From: Calothrix brevissima NIES-22
GTDB taxonomy: Bacteria > Cyanobacteriota > Cyanobacteriia > Cyanobacteriales > Nostocaceae
Direction: 5' to 3'
DNA length: 64,000 bases
Assembly: GCF_002367995.1 (NCBI RefSeq)
Contig: NZ_AP018207.1
Span: forward strand, 3,223,083 to 3,287,082
Within the stretch, counting starts at the first letter, position 1; each line of letters begins with the position of its first letter. The notes beneath the pieces were generated by a model. It did no database searches. It had not been told where the DNA came from and was given only the letters and a program-made list of their open reading frames with translations. A program made the position numbers and the translations under genes. Below are positions 63,560-64,000 of this stretch, piece by piece.

Positions 63560-64000
63560 TTAGAAATCAAAACAACTGTCATTAAGGCTTTTTTTCTGAG
63601 TTGAGACTGCTTGTAATGCAGCTTTTTCTACGGCTTCAACTAAGCTACGCGCCACGCGATCGACGTAAGGACGGGAGAAAGACCAAATCAGGGGTGACAA
63701 CCAACCGCGTAGTGTTACAGAATAAGATAAACAAGTGCCGCAAACAGTGGACTCCACTCGATAAGTGATCCGTTCTTCAATTCCCGGAATCGCTAGGACT
63801 CGAATACTCAACATTTCTTGGGGATTGACAAGCTCAACAAAAATCCGAATGGGAATTGGTGAAAAGCGAGTGACAGCTTGGAAAATTAATCCGGGTTTGG
63901 GCACTAATCCATAGGGTACATTAGTGCTTTTGAGTAGCGGATGCCAAGAAACATCAGTGAAGTTGACGACTTGTTGCCAAAGTTCATCTACAGAAGCCGA
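63560..64000 (-). CDS. SRPBCC family protein, partial (5' end beyond the window)
   Basis: The minus-strand frame is open to the right edge, so at least 146 codons are present and the start is missing. It reads SVDELWQQVVNFTDVSWHPL near the edge, then LVPKPGLIFQAVTRFSPIPIRIF, LAIPGIEERITYRVE and a C-terminal helix VARSLVEAVEKAAL. The pattern of a beta sheet with a long C-terminal helix fits a polyketide-cyclase/START-like ligand-binding fold. Function unknown. A GTG within the frame at 63904 is not the start. Confidence 0.75.
   Translation of the reverse strand, partial: SASVDELWQQVVNFTDVSWHPLLKSTNVPYGLVPKPGLIFQAVTRFSPIPIRIFVELVNPQEMLSIRVLAIPGIEERITYRVESTVCGTCLSYSVTLRGWLSPLIWSFSRPYVDRVARSLVEAVEKAALQAVSTQKKSLNDSCFDF

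Overview
The window comes from a cyanobacterium, most probably a filamentous, heterocyst-type member of the Nostocales. It carries oxygenic-photosynthesis genes (psbU, chlG, crtR, petP, ndhS, btpA, a PucC-type carrier), a rimO-crhR operon, frequent HIP1 octamers (GCGATCGC), and many short tandem repeats (CCCAATG, CTAGGGG, ATTAGTC and TTTTGAC heptamers, GGGGGACAA nonamers) of the kind seen in Nostoc and relatives. No rRNA, tRNA or CRISPR array was found. Both edges cut a gene: argS at the left and an SRPBCC protein at the right.

Layout. 1-2.4 kb: argS, a scar holding an IS630-type fragment and the tail of a lost aldo/keto reductase, then a VanZ-like gene. 2.6-4.2 kb: an SLH/OprB porin. 4.7-9.8 kb: a sugar ABC importer (permease, double ATPase, lipoprotein receptor) divergent from a LacI-type regulator, with two matching operators between them; it resembles the frtRABC fructose-uptake loci. 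9.8-12.6 kb: a membrane-anchored PstS-like protein, a membrane-anchored Ser/Thr kinase and a tiny membrane protein. 12.7-15.8 kb: crtR and pyk. 16.0-16.9 kb: a PIN toxin with an unusual antitoxin candidate. 16.9-27.1 kb: an eight-gene minus-strand operon for an ABC-dependent surface glycan (Wzm, Wzt with a C-terminal carbohydrate-binding domain, a 1009-residue methyltransferase/coiled-coil/GT2/GT4 fusion, four further glycosyltransferases and a methyltransferase). 27.3-30.8 kb: Uma2, then petP, a Get3d-type ATPase and chlG in one direction. 31-36.9 kb: a Cys-rich small protein, an MDR dehydrogenase, an unknown protein, an inositol-monophosphatase-family enzyme, the PucC carrier and an aldo/keto reductase.

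37.5-40.5 kb: rimO-crhR, flanked by MITE-like elements on one side and a repeat-rich region with a possible IS200/IS605 end on the other. 41.3-43.3 kb: btpA and a VKOR-thioredoxin fusion. 44.2-47.4 kb: a CHASE2-PAS-GGDEF cyclic-di-GMP synthase and a small conserved exported protein. 47.5-50.8 kb: nadB, psbU and a coiled-coil protein. 51-54.3 kb: YihY, DUF4112, an alpha/beta hydrolase and a methyltransferase. 54.6-57.1 kb: Ugd and UDP-glucuronate decarboxylase (route to UDP-xylose). 57.4-64 kb: a CPA2 antiporter with two USP domains, a stand-alone HAS-barrel protein, ndhS, rodA, mrp and the SRPBCC protein.

The most interesting candidates are the glycan operon, whose fusion enzyme plus Wzt-C domain looks like a single-polypeptide polymerase/terminator/ruler; the petP-Get3d-chlG run, whose ATPase has an altered P-loop; and the PIN pair with a non-canonical antitoxin. 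Functions are inferred from recognised families and motifs; no database search was possible.
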